Shown piece by piece: positions 35,654 through 44,808 of a DNA stretch of 64,000 nt. The notes beneath the pieces were generated by a model, which saw only the letters and a program-made list of their open reading frames with translations, made no database searches and was not told the origin of the DNA. A program made the translations under genes and the position numbers. Source of the stretch: Bacillus pseudomycoides DSM 12442 (lineage in GTDB: Bacteria > Bacillota > Bacilli > Bacillales > Bacillaceae_G); assembly GCF_000161455.1 (NCBI RefSeq), contig NZ_CM000745.1, positions 4,434,960-4,498,959 of the forward strand, in the 5' to 3' direction. Each line of letters begins with the position of its first letter. The stretch's first letter is position 1.

Positions 35654-37462
35654 TTAAATGTTTACTTTGGCCTGTTGTCCAAGTAGGCTACTAAACAAAC
35701 CACTTTCATCTTTCGCTAGTTGTGTGAAACTACCATGTTGAATAATTTGTCCTTGATCCATTACAATTACTTGGTCAGCTTTACGTATAGTAGATAGTCT
35801 ATGTGCAATGACAATAATTGTCATGCTTCCTTTCAATCTTTCCAATGCTTCTTGTATTTTCGCTTCATTTTCAGCATCCAACGCACTTGTTGCCTCATCT
35901 AATACTAAAATAGAAGGCTTTCGAAGTATCGCTCTAGCCAGAACAAGACGTTGTCGTTCTCCCCCTGAAAGTTTGACTCCCCTATCGCCAATCATTGTAT
36001 CCAATCCTTGTGAGAGCCTACTAACAAACTCAGCGGAAGCAGAAAATTCCAAAGCTTCCCAAAGCTGTTCCTCACTTGCATTTGGTTCAACCATTCTCAA
36101 ATTGTCTCTTATACTGGCATTGAATAGAAATGGATCTTGAGGAACATAGCTAATAGATTTTCTCAATGATAATAGGTCCTTACTTATCAACGGTTTGTTA
36201 TCTATTAATAGCTGACCGCTCTCTGGCTGCATAAGTCCCATTATGATATCAATTAATGTACTCTTTCCAGCACCAGAACGCCCTGAGATAGCTGTCATAC
36301 AATTTGCAGGAATACGCAAATTAATATCTTTAAGTGAGTACACAGCATTTTCTTTATTGTAGCGGAAAGAGATATTCTGACACTCGATAGATTGTTCTAT
36401 CTGCATAGGATTTATACAATCATAATCCTGCTCTATATCTTGCAATTCTATACTTTTCTTACACTCTTCCTGTAATTGCAGCAAATCTTTAAAAGCGGGA
36501 AGATTCGCTGCAATTTGTTCCATGTTTGATTGTATACCTGCAAATCGTGGCCACAAACGAGAAAATATAAGAATAATTAATAATAATTGCTCCGTTTTCG
36601 TCTGAAACAACTTAACAGATAGAAAGATAAGAATAGCAATGAAAACAGCTGATGCAATTTTATAAAAGAGTTGAGAATTATTTCTCACCTTAATATATGC
36701 AAACTGTTCACGTTCCACATCTTCCACCCAATTACGTAACCACATATAACGAGATCGTTCTAGTGTATTGCTCTTAATATCCTTAATTCCATTAAAATGA
36801 TCAGTTATACCTGCAAGATACGCTTTTGAATTCTCTGAGGTTCGACCACCTAATCTTTTTGATTTTTTAATAAATCTTCGTGAAAGAAAGGCAAGTACCA
36901 CAGCGCAACATAGTACAAAAATTGTTATATCTGCCGCTAACCAAAAAGCGAAACCAATCTGTATAAGTGTAAACATTAAAGAAGTGAGCAACTGTAAAAA
37001 TAAATTAGTGCCTGCGCTAACACGCCCTAATTCCGTTGTCAAAGAATTGATAAGATCTGATTTTCTCTTTTTCACAAAAAAACTCCAGTTGGCCTGCAAC
37101 AATCCACGATAAGTTTCCAATCTCAAATGATTAATAAAACGTATCTGGATTTTCGCATTACGAACTGTTATATTCCTTTGCAAAAGCGCTTGTCCCACGA
37201 CCAATATAATATATATTCCTAATACAAGTGGTAATCCTAAAGTAGTTGGAAACTCACCTAGGAATCCAAGAACCCCTGAAAGAGGGCTTGCCTGTTCATT
37301 CATCTTCGCAATACCACTAATACTTATCATTGGGATTAATAGTAAAATACCGATCCCTTCTACAAGACTGACCAATACCATTCCCAAGAGATTAACAATG
37401 AGAATGTTTCCAGTAAAAGAGTATAACTGCTTTGTAAAATATAAAATATTTCTCATTTTCAC
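35654..37462 (-). CDS. Lasso peptide ABC exporter (ATPase-permease fusion, D protein)
   Basis: 602 aa half-transporter. About six membrane helices occupy the first 320 residues. An ATPase domain follows, with Walker A GRSGAGKSTLID, Q-loop SYVPQDPFLF, signature LSGGERQRLVLARAIL, Walker B ILVLDEATSALD and the switch histidine in IVIAHRLST. In lasso clusters this type (McjD-like) exports the mature peptide and gives immunity. It overlaps the nucleotidyltransferase gene by four bases and is the last gene of the cluster. There is no peptidase domain, as expected when B2 removes the leader. Confidence 0.88.
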   Translation of the reverse strand: MKMRNILYFTKQLYSFTGNILIVNLLGMVLVSLVEGIGILLLIPMISISGIAKMNEQASPLSGVLGFLGEFPTTLGLPLVLGIYIILVVGQALLQRNITVRNAKIQIRFINHLRLETYRGLLQANWSFFVKKRKSDLINSLTTELGRVSAGTNLFLQLLTSLMFTLIQIGFAFWLAADITIFVLCCAVVLAFLSRRFIKKSKRLGGRTSENSKAYLAGITDHFNGIKDIKSNTLERSRYMWLRNWVEDVEREQFAYIKVRNNSQLFYKIASAVFIAILIFLSVKLFQTKTEQLLLIILIFSRLWPRFAGIQSNMEQIAANLPAFKDLLQLQEECKKSIELQDIEQDYDCINPMQIEQSIECQNISFRYNKENAVYSLKDINLRIPANCMTAISGRSGAGKSTLIDIIMGLMQPESGQLLIDNKPLISKDLLSLRKSISYVPQDPFLFNASIRDNLRMVEPNASEEQLWEALEFSASAEFVSRLSQGLDTMIGDRGVKLSGGERQRLVLARAILRKPSILVLDEATSALDAENEAKIQEALERLKGSMTIIVIAHRLSTIRKADQVIVMDQGQIIQHGSFTQLAKDESGLFSSLLGQQAKVNI

Positions 37463-38661
37463 TTCTCCTTACGGTACCTCATTCCCCTCCAAATCCATAA
37501 AACCGGCCGCAAAGGGAAATATAAAACATGCAGTTGTTTTGGCAGTGGTAAAGTTTCCACATCCTGAGGATAAGGATACAACCAACTAAGATGAAACAGT
37601 AGCTTTTGAGAGCTTGTCTTTAACAAATATAAATATCGCTCATGATATTTTGAAACTTCTTCTGGGACGGGATCTGTATGCAAGTTAATCATATTTTCCA
37701 AGTAATATATAGCAAGCTGAGCTAATTGCGTTACCCTTCTCCCTGACATTAATACTTTTGCCTCTTCTTCTATTATAAGAGTATCTAAAAGCTCAGAAGA
37801 TAAAATAAGCGCCTGGCCTACCAGTTGCTTACATCCATATCTTTCCAACATAACAGTGAGTTCTTTCCAATCTATTTCTTGCCTTACCATACGGTCAATG
37901 TCTGTTAACCATCGAAGCCTGGACCAACCATGCCTAGTCCCATGAGTCACAAGAAACATAAACAAATCCTCTCTACCTAAAAAATAGACAGGATAATTTG
38001 TGACAGGACTCGTCCTCTTTCGCCCCCATAACTCATCGAAGCGTGGTTCCTTTCCCGGTCCTGGGTGTAGTCGCCAATGAATCTCCAATTTCACCTTACT
38101 TATCGGATGCATGTAAGTTGTATGGTGGCGTCTCCACTTCCATTCATTCATAACCGTCGGAAAATCATCCTCTTTGACATAACCATTCTTTACAAGTAAT
38201 TCGTTCACTTTTCCAAGATCCTCTATAGGAACAAGGGCATCCAGATCCCCTGATGTTCGAAGAGAAACATCTCCATATAGATCTGCGCCGAGAATAGGGC
38301 CCTTCAAAAATAGAAGTCGAAGTTGGTTTTCAGCAAATAATTTACTTACCTTTCCCATTTCTCCACTTAAATGAAGCATATGGAATGTATTCCTTTTAAA
38401 ATATGTACTTAATACTTGCACAACATTTGATGGAACTAACTGTTTATCAATAGATTTCATTTTTGGATAAATGAATGCGTACATACGATGATGCAGCGCC
38501 AGTTTCAAAAATTTGTTCCAATCAATATTTATGAACCAGTCTCCCGGGATTTCTTGTATCTCTTTATCTTCCTTCTTTATAATTTCAAGTAACAATTTTA
38601 GTTCTTTAGGTAAATGACTCAAATCAAGATTACAACCGGTATACATCTCATTCTCCTTCAA
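37459..38661 (-). CDS. Nucleotidyltransferase-family protein of the lasso cluster
   Basis: 400 aa, related to the NTP_transf_5 type. The central motif is LFLKGPILGADLYGDVSLR followed by SGDLDALVP, which gives the paired acidic residues of the polymerase-beta fold, then KLEIHWRLHPGPG. Genes of this type accompany paeninodin-like lasso clusters, but I know of no proven reaction. Here it could add a nucleotide or another phosphate-linked group to the peptide or to the product of the kinase. It lies seven bases after the B2 gene and overlaps the exporter gene. Confidence 0.75.
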   Translation of the reverse strand: MKENEMYTGCNLDLSHLPKELKLLLEIIKKEDKEIQEIPGDWFINIDWNKFLKLALHHRMYAFIYPKMKSIDKQLVPSNVVQVLSTYFKRNTFHMLHLSGEMGKVSKLFAENQLRLLFLKGPILGADLYGDVSLRTSGDLDALVPIEDLGKVNELLVKNGYVKEDDFPTVMNEWKWRRHHTTYMHPISKVKLEIHWRLHPGPGKEPRFDELWGRKRTSPVTNYPVYFLGREDLFMFLVTHGTRHGWSRLRWLTDIDRMVRQEIDWKELTVMLERYGCKQLVGQALILSSELLDTLIIEEEAKVLMSGRRVTQLAQLAIYYLENMINLHTDPVPEEVSKYHERYLYLLKTSSQKLLFHLSWLYPYPQDVETLPLPKQLHVLYFPLRPVLWIWRGMRYRKEK

Positions 38662-38668
38662 GATTTTT

Positions 38669-39121
38669 TTACCCTATCCTTTTTGCAAATTTACCAACAA
38701 CAGTAAATCTCTTCATTTCTTCTACGCCAGTAATATAAAAGGGCCCGCTACGTAACCACGCATGGGCAATCATATTTCCTGTCTCATCTTTCGCGGTCCC
38801 TAAGTAAAGGGTACTTTCAATTTGACGCTTCTCCAACATTTTCATTGCAGCGATAGCTTTAACGAGACACTGGCTTTCCCAAAATGTATAACGGCTCATC
38901 ATATGCACTGCTTGAGAAATTTTCCTTAATGTAACCTTTTCCGATTCATCATGGCTTAAAGACGTTTCTGCCATATGAATTCCTAATATAGGAGCAGCTT
39001 TAGAAAACGGTATACTTTTAAGAATACGAGCCCAGCCTAAATAAAAGAAAGCTTCTATAAGTAATAATTTTGTTCCCATATCGAACGACAAGAAAGCTTT
39101 GGCTTTATTTATGATATTCAT
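38669..39121 (-). CDS. Lasso peptide leader peptidase (B2, transglutaminase-like)
   Basis: 150 aa, the usual size for stand-alone B2. The catalytic Cys85 is in WESQCLVKAIAAMKML and His120 is in IAHAWLR. The third (Asp) residue is not obvious in the YITGVEEM region that follows. B2 cuts the leader from the precursor, guided by the B1 recognition protein, so that the new N-terminal amine can be cyclised by C. It is encoded 45 bases after the B1 gene. Confidence 0.87.
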   Translation of the reverse strand: MNIINKAKAFLSFDMGTKLLLIEAFFYLGWARILKSIPFSKAAPILGIHMAETSLSHDESEKVTLRKISQAVHMMSRYTFWESQCLVKAIAAMKMLEKRQIESTLYLGTAKDETGNMIAHAWLRSGPFYITGVEEMKRFTVVGKFAKRIG

Positions 39122-39166
39122 CGATCCTACTCCTAATCTATTAAATCTGGAACGTTCAATTAAAAA

Positions 39167-39466
39167 TCAAAGTTTTTCATCAACCGAGATTAACCCTTCT
39201 GCATACAAATGATTTAAGAAAGAGAGTACCTGTTCCTTACATTCTGCCTCTTCAATCATATATCGAGACAATAATATATCAATCACTTGATTCACAGATA
39301 TTAATTCATTAATTAAACTCCAAATTTCACCACCTATACCTCCCAAGTTATAGTATTTCCCATTATGGATGCTCATCATCACTTTCTCCCCATCCATATC
39401 GCTCACTACATTTTCCTGACCTTGTACAACAAAACTGTGTAATGAAATTGTTTGTTTACTACTCAT
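39167..39466 (-). CDS. Lasso leader-binding protein (B1, PqqD-like RRE)
   Basis: 99 aa PqqD-type recognition element: DMDGEKVMMSIHNGKYYNLGGIG, then GEIWSLINE and FLNHLYAEGLIS. This fold binds the leader through a beta strand and delivers the precursor to the B2 peptidase. The matching leader features (Trp5, Pro8, Leu10) are in the precursor at 40503-40634. Its ATG shares one base with the kinase stop codon, so the two are coupled. Confidence 0.88.
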   Translation of the reverse strand: MSSKQTISLHSFVVQGQENVVSDMDGEKVMMSIHNGKYYNLGGIGGEIWSLINELISVNQVIDILLSRYMIEEAECKEQVLSFLNHLYAEGLISVDEKL

Positions 39467-40395
39467 TATTTTTCCTCCTCTTTTAAAGACTCTAGAATTT
39501 TGGATACTAAATCATGTGCCGTAAACTTTGAAATAGGACGTCTCAATTGAAACATATCTATTTTGTTTACGATATTTGTAGAATGCATAAAATGCCATTC
39601 CATCATCCCCAATCGTGGGATTAATGAATTCCTATATGTGTGACGCAGCAATGTGCGTAGTCTCTCCAGTCCTTCAATCTGCTGAAGTTCAACATCCCCA
39701 TTTTCTACTTTCACTAATTCGAATACACCTGCCAATGGTAATGGCTCCTCGAAAAAGTTAGCTGTAACGGGGACAGCATATTTAGTTTCCCTTTCAAATA
39801 ATGGCTGATAATGCGCTGTCTCCATTCCAAACTGATCAAGACTCTCTTTCCATAACTTTTGTTGCGGGTAAGATGGTGTAACAAAAGGAATATTATCCTC
39901 AGAAAGAGACACAGCAATTACATCATCGCTTAAAAGCTGATAGCCTTTGCTTAAAAGGGCTGATGCAAGAGTTGATTTTCCAGCTCCCGATCTTCCTACA
40001 AAAGCATACGCCTTTCCATTGATGGCTATTGCACTTCCATGCAGAGGGAGTATTTTTCTCTGCATCAACAATGCCCCCATACAAGTCCCAAGAATATAAA
40101 GCCGAATCTTATCTTGATCAGACCCTTTCATAGGTGAAACAATAATTTTTTCTCCATTTTGAATACAAAACGTAGCAGTTTCGGGGATTTGAAACATAAT
40201 TAATTCTTCTTCAACTACAAATACTGACTTCGGAGAAGATAACTCTCCCCATAATTGGGACAAATCTGCAGTTTCTATTTTTACGTCTACTTCATTTTCG
40301 TAATTACTTACTTGAGGTAATTCCGGCAGGGGAATCTCACTTAATAGGGCTAATCCGAAGGCTTTGTAAATCTCTTTCTTTACAGTATGTATCAT
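39466..40395 (-). CDS. Lasso peptide kinase, HPr kinase-like
   Basis: ATG 40395 is chosen because TTGGAG lies eight bases before it; GTG 40404 is the alternative. The 309-aa product has the HprK-type core: LPLHGSAIAINGKAYAFVG with His119, Walker A GRSGAGKS (134-141), and LLSDDVIAV with Asp157/Asp158. In paeninodin-type clusters this enzyme phosphorylates the side chain of the C-terminal serine of the precursor. The precursor here ends in Asn and its core has no Ser, Thr or Tyr, so the acceptor is unclear. Confidence 0.85.
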   Translation of the reverse strand: MIHTVKKEIYKAFGLALLSEIPLPELPQVSNYENEVDVKIETADLSQLWGELSSPKSVFVVEEELIMFQIPETATFCIQNGEKIIVSPMKGSDQDKIRLYILGTCMGALLMQRKILPLHGSAIAINGKAYAFVGRSGAGKSTLASALLSKGYQLLSDDVIAVSLSEDNIPFVTPSYPQQKLWKESLDQFGMETAHYQPLFERETKYAVPVTANFFEEPLPLAGVFELVKVENGDVELQQIEGLERLRTLLRHTYRNSLIPRLGMMEWHFMHSTNIVNKIDMFQLRRPISKFTAHDLVSKILESLKEEEK

Positions 40396-40427
40396 CTTTC
40401 TCACTCCAAATAGTTGAAAAATTGATT

Positions 40428-40465
40428 AAAAAAAACCCTTATACCGTAATTAAACTATATAAGGG
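40428..40465 (-). terminator. Intra-operon terminator behind the lasso precursor gene
   Basis: CCCTTATA (minus strand 40465-40458) pairs with TATAAGGG (40443-40436) and is followed by eight T. It lies 38 bases after the precursor stop and 33 bases before the kinase start. Partial termination here would give more transcript for C and A than for the downstream genes. Confidence 0.8.
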
Positions 40466-40502
40466 CTGTAAAGCATATAAATCTCATTTAAATATTAGTG
40501 CA

Positions 40503-40634
40503 TTAGTTGTGGTGAAGTGCGCCTTGCTCATCCTCATCTTCAAAAACTTGGTCAACAAGTCTCTTTCCAGGTCCAGCCATTGTCATGTTGATATCAAGCA
40601 CTTCTAATACTGGTGATTGCCATTCTTGTTTCAT
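40503..40634 (-). CDS. Lasso peptide precursor, paeninodin-like, 43 aa
   Basis: ATG 40634 follows GAAAGGGGGTGAAATT. The leader is MKQEWQSPVLEVLDINMTM: Trp5, Pro8 and Leu10 fit the Y/WxxPxL signal read by B1, and Thr18 is at -2 relative to the predicted cut, as in known precursors. The predicted core is residues 20-43. It opens AGPGKRLVD, so Ala1 and Asp9 can form a nine-residue macrolactam ring as in paeninodin (AGPGTSTPD). After QVF comes an acidic stretch EDEDE, and the end is GALHHN. No Ser, Thr or Tyr is present in the core. The core sequence is new to me. Confidence 0.9.
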   Translation of the reverse strand: MKQEWQSPVLEVLDINMTMAGPGKRLVDQVFEDEDEQGALHHN

Positions 40635-40648
40635 AATTTCACCCCCTT

Positions 40649-42586
40649 TCAAATATATTTTTTGATAAATCGATAGACAATAAGACTACGCATTAAAATT
40701 CTAAAATCCGGATCAAACACGTATTCTACTTGTGGTTCTCCTTGAATTTTCAAAATCGCACTCTTAATAATCTCTATATTAAAAAAGTTAGAGGCCACTG
40801 GGTCTTTACTAAGCTGCTGAAGTTCCTCGATAAACATTTTCCATGAAGGAATCATGCGATGAACCACATCAGCTGCCTGTATTCCCCGCACACGTTGATT
40901 TAATCTTACTTTGTCAGGAAGAAATCCTTTTGTGGACCTCCGGACAAGTGCACGATTTAAGCCATTTTGAACAAATTGTTCGAGTGGTAACGATAAGCAG
41001 AATCGAATTACCCGTAAGTCATTCGTTGGATCATGCCCTTGTAAACCATAGCGCAAGGAGAGCTTTGTTCCACTTGTACCCGTTGTATTCCACAAGTTTA
41101 GCTGTTCAAAATGTTTCTGTCTTATTTCATATATATTTGGGATAGAAGCCCCTGTTACTTTCACACCATGTTCTTCAAGCTTTCTAAATACATCAGTACG
41201 TTTTGCAAGTTCTGGACTAACTAACGTTGGCAATTCGTATTGCTGTTCCGAGGAAAACATGTTTTTTATCGATGGAAATGCTTTCTCTCCTACAACTTTC
41301 AGTATTCTCGATTTTTTGACCCCAACGTTCTTACCATACAAATCAATTTCACGATAAAGCTGCAACCAGCTGAATTTTTTAAGTAAAGTCGCATAATAAT
41401 CTAAAGCTGGCCCCCAAGAGATTGTGAAATTTCCTCTCGCTCCATTTAAGAGCACCCCAATCCCTTGTTGTTGGGCTTTTTCATAAATTCCTTTCACCCA
41501 GACGGAATTTTCGAAAAATTTATATGGCATCTCCATAATCTCAAGCCAATCATCAATTTCTGAGAAAGAATTTTCTCCCGGGAAATTCAAATAATTCCCT
41601 TTAATATTCCCTACATGTTGTACTGTAGTTTGGATAAATGGCTTTTCATCAGCAATCGTATGGCCACGAGTCCAATCAGTAAATCCTTCTGCAGGTACTG
41701 AGCTGAATGTATATAATTTTTTGTTCTCTTTTTGCAGAGCTCTCGCAGCAAAGCTAGCAACAGCACCTGAATCTAATCCCCCACTTAAATGAGAACCAAC
41801 ATTACGATGAGTACGTAACCTTGATGTTACTGCGCTTTCAAATACGTCCCTGAACGCCTCTTCATAATCTTCATTTGATTTGAGTTGCAACTGCTCCTCT
41901 ACAAATAACGTGTCGTATTTCGCAATACTAACTCTTCCCTTAACTACGGAGATAGTATGAGAAGGGGGGACTTGCTCTATATTTTTATGCACTGTTGAAA
42001 ATGCATCTATTGTATCAAGCATATTAGGTATCGCTAAATATTCAGCTAACCATTGCTCATTCAATTCCTTCCCGACGTATGGTAAAGAAAACAGCGGTTG
42101 TATGCTAGTACAAAAAGCAAATTGATTTTGATTGCGGTAAAAGTAAAAAGTCCGACTTCCTGAAAAATCACGTGCACCAAAGAGTAATTGCTTTCTCTCA
42201 TCCCAAATCATAAAAGCAAAATCACCAATTAGATACTTTGGTACATGCTCTCCCCACTTTTGATAAGCGAGTAAAATCAACTTACTATCAGGCATCTCTC
42301 TTCTATGTACCTTTTCTACTTGCAATCTATCGAATAATTCATTGCGATTATCAATAATAGCATCAGCAGTTATAACCAACTGTGTTTCATAATCATAGTA
42401 AGGTAATTGTTCATTAATAGATTCAGATGTTATCCATTTTGCATGGGAGCCCAAAAAAATATTTTCCTTGTGCCATATATCGGTATTGTCACCTGGATAA
42501 CGAGATAAATCCTTCATGATTCCAATCCTATGTTCAGGCGGTATCGGTTCTCCATTTAAATGATAAATTCCGGTTATTGCACTCAT
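40649..42586 (-). CDS. Lasso macrolactam synthetase (C, asparagine synthetase-like)
   Basis: ATG 42586 (MSAITGIYHLNG) follows GGGAGGAAAAAA, giving 645 aa. The N-terminal glutaminase-like domain lacks the Cys2 nucleophile of true asparagine synthetases (residues 1-4 are MSAI). The synthetase half has the PP-motif SGGLDS at 268-273. Lasso C proteins activate the ring acid (here Asp9 of the core) as the AMP ester and join it to the core N-terminus after the peptide is prefolded. It is the first gene of the cluster, 14 bases before the precursor gene. Confidence 0.9.
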   Translation of the reverse strand: MSAITGIYHLNGEPIPPEHRIGIMKDLSRYPGDNTDIWHKENIFLGSHAKWITSESINEQLPYYDYETQLVITADAIIDNRNELFDRLQVEKVHRREMPDSKLILLAYQKWGEHVPKYLIGDFAFMIWDERKQLLFGARDFSGSRTFYFYRNQNQFAFCTSIQPLFSLPYVGKELNEQWLAEYLAIPNMLDTIDAFSTVHKNIEQVPPSHTISVVKGRVSIAKYDTLFVEEQLQLKSNEDYEEAFRDVFESAVTSRLRTHRNVGSHLSGGLDSGAVASFAARALQKENKKLYTFSSVPAEGFTDWTRGHTIADEKPFIQTTVQHVGNIKGNYLNFPGENSFSEIDDWLEIMEMPYKFFENSVWVKGIYEKAQQQGIGVLLNGARGNFTISWGPALDYYATLLKKFSWLQLYREIDLYGKNVGVKKSRILKVVGEKAFPSIKNMFSSEQQYELPTLVSPELAKRTDVFRKLEEHGVKVTGASIPNIYEIRQKHFEQLNLWNTTGTSGTKLSLRYGLQGHDPTNDLRVIRFCLSLPLEQFVQNGLNRALVRRSTKGFLPDKVRLNQRVRGIQAADVVHRMIPSWKMFIEELQQLSKDPVASNFFNIEIIKSAILKIQGEPQVEYVFDPDFRILMRSLIVYRFIKKYI

Positions 42587-43625
42587 TTTTTTCCTCCCAC
42601 TACAAGACAATTAAGGGAAAACCCGATGGATAAGCAAATTACCAGATATATCAAAAAAATGTTATTAATATACCAGAAAACCCTTTCCTCAAACTACCTC
42701 GTTTACGCATAACAGATTTTAAAACCCAATTTTATAGCCTTAAATCTTTTTTCAGTTGAAGTATTCAAGCTTTCAGGCTACCTATCCTAATGTAAACCCT
42801 TGCATTTTAATTTTCTCAAAAAAAGAACCAAGGTATGATCTTCTTAATCCGAATCAAAATATTACCATCTGAATTTTATATGAATAAAAATCCTTGAATT
42901 TAATATATCAATAAAACGTTTATATTCTTTATAAAGAATATAAAATCAGATTACCATTTCACTATTGTATTGTCAAGCATCTATATACTCAAAAAAATGA
43001 ATATTTATGTATCTTTTTTAGTAACTGTCAGAACAAATAATACAGTAAAACTTTAATCGGTAGGAGACTTTACATCCCTACCGACTATTAACCTCACCAA
43101 TCGAACTTTTACGAACATTCCATCTATCTTCTTAGTTCCCCTAAAATCTTAAGGTAGTGCTCTTAATGTTCACAAATAGCAGGATAAACGTTATATCTTA
43201 CAAATACACAGCAAAATTTTCATCTTTTTATATTTTAAAAATTTCTGTGCTATGATATTTTATATAATTTATTATTAACCTATTAATTAAAGCTGATTTT
43301 TATATTTTATGTTCTCTATTACTTTATTCTTCTGCTTCTTTAATCGAAACAGGAGAATAACCTTTTTATATTTATACCATTTTCACAAAGGGGATGATAT
43401 AATATGCGTTCACCACTAATAATGCTAGCAAAGAATATAATTCGCATTTACCACAAGATTATGTACGCTTACTATTTCACTCTTTATAGGGATTGCCGTG
43501 ACTTTCATTCAAAAAAAAATTTTTTCCGTAAAATGAAATTTCACAAAAACGGCACTGAATAAGATATTAAATCCTCCTAGTTCATTAACGCCTTTCTTAA
43601 TTGAAGCTCTTTCTATTTTTTATCT
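42587..43625. other. 1-kb spacer upstream of the lasso cluster
   Basis: AT-rich DNA with the bcr1-like repeat at 43044-43188. The lasso promoter is probably within 42600-42720, but no hexamer pair is clear. A 52-codon plus-strand frame at 43404-43562 follows AAAGGGGATGATATA. Another frame across its 3' half encodes a hydrophobic segment (SLFIGIAVTFIQKK), so it may be a frameshifted relic of a small membrane protein gene. Confidence 0.45.
43044..43188 (+). repeat. bcr1-like repeat, diverged copy
   Basis: Starts AGTAAAACTTTAATCGGTAG, with a hairpin to CCCTACCGACTATTA, then CCTCACCAATCGAACTTTTACG, CATCTATCTTCTTAG...CTTAAGGTAGTGCTCTTA, and ends AGCAGGATAAA. All sections of the full copy at 1519-1679 are present but eroded. 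It lies between the lasso cluster and operon B. Confidence 0.65.
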
Positions 43626-44804
43626 TTACATGCCAGCACTTACCGTCAATATATTCTTAATACATGTAATAACTCTTGTCTGATCTTGCTCTGTCATACC
43701 TGATCCAGATGGAAGACATAGACCGGTTTCAAATAGTTTTCTAGCAATATCTTCACGTTCACTATGAGAATAATAAGTTATTCCCTCAAATAGCGGTTGC
43801 ATATGAAGAGGTTTCCAAACAGGACGCGCCTCAATGTTTTCATTTTCCAGTTGTTTCAGTAATGTCTGAATCGATACTCCTATTTTTTCTTCATCTACAG
43901 TAAGAACTGTAAGCCATCGGTTTGAATAAGTATCCTCTAACTCAGGCATAAACTGTACCCCTGGAATATGAGATAATTCTTGATAGTATCTATCAAATAT
44001 TTTTCTCCTTGCCTGTACTCTATCCCGTAAGACTTGCAGCTGCGCTCTACCTACACCCGCTAAAATATTACTCATACGATAATTATATCCAACCTCACTA
44101 TGTTGGTAGTGTGGAGCCGGATCTCTTGCTTGAGTAGCTAAAAATCTTGCTTTTCTCAATGCCTCGACATCATTCGAAACAAGCATACCTCCACCTGAAG
44201 TTGTAATGATTTTATTGCCGTTGAACGAATAAATACCAAATTTTCCGAATGTCCCACTTGCTTTACCTTTGTAGGAAGAACCAAGTGATTCCGCTGCATC
44301 CTCTACTACTGGAACATTATATGTATCACATAACGAAAGAATTTCATCCATTTTAGCGCTTTGTCCATATAAATTTACAACAATGACTGCTTTCGGAAGT
44401 ATTCCTTTCTCATTTGCATCACGTAATGCACGTTCTAAAGCTTGTGGCGACATATTCCATGTTTCAAGCTCAGAATCAATAAATACTGGTTTAGCCCCTA
44501 AATATAAAATTGGATTTGCGCTCGCTATAAAAGTAAGACTCGAACAAAACACCGTATCTCCATCTTTTACATCCAGTAAGCGAAGTGCCAAATGGATAGC
44601 AGAGGTTCCTGAACTAACTGCAGCCGCATCACGAACTCCAACATGGGATGAAAGTTCACTTTCAAACGCATCTACATTTGGACCAAGTGGAGCAATCCAA
44701 TTCATATCAAATGCTTCCCCTATATATTTTTGTTCATTACCGCTCATATGTGGAGCGGAGAGATAGATTCTTGTTTTTTCCTGTGAATATACCACTTTAA
44801 ACAC
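43626..44804 (-). CDS. PLP-dependent UDP-4-keto-sugar aminotransferase, PglE-like (copy B)
   Basis: 392 aa, paralogue of 17911-19071 with long identical blocks. PLP lysine Lys198 in SFNGNKIITTSGGG and VVEDAAESLG are intact. The N-terminus MFKVVYSQEKTRIYLSAPHMSGNEQKY is a few residues longer than copy A. It forms the 4-amino sugar for a bacillosamine-type residue. It is the last gene of operon B, just as its paralogue is last in operon A. I see no clear terminator behind it. Confidence 0.85.
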   Translation of the reverse strand: MFKVVYSQEKTRIYLSAPHMSGNEQKYIGEAFDMNWIAPLGPNVDAFESELSSHVGVRDAAAVSSGTSAIHLALRLLDVKDGDTVFCSSLTFIASANPILYLGAKPVFIDSELETWNMSPQALERALRDANEKGILPKAVIVVNLYGQSAKMDEILSLCDTYNVPVVEDAAESLGSSYKGKASGTFGKFGIYSFNGNKIITTSGGGMLVSNDVEALRKARFLATQARDPAPHYQHSEVGYNYRMSNILAGVGRAQLQVLRDRVQARRKIFDRYYQELSHIPGVQFMPELEDTYSNRWLTVLTVDEEKIGVSIQTLLKQLENENIEARPVWKPLHMQPLFEGITYYSHSEREDIARKLFETGLCLPSGSGMTEQDQTRVITCIKNILTVSAGM

Positions 44805-44808
44805 TCTC

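Noticed and set aside
43404..43562. Plus-strand 52-codon frame as a gene
   Set aside because: It has a possible ribosome site, but the hydrophobic C-terminal coding signal is in a different frame, so at best it is a relic.
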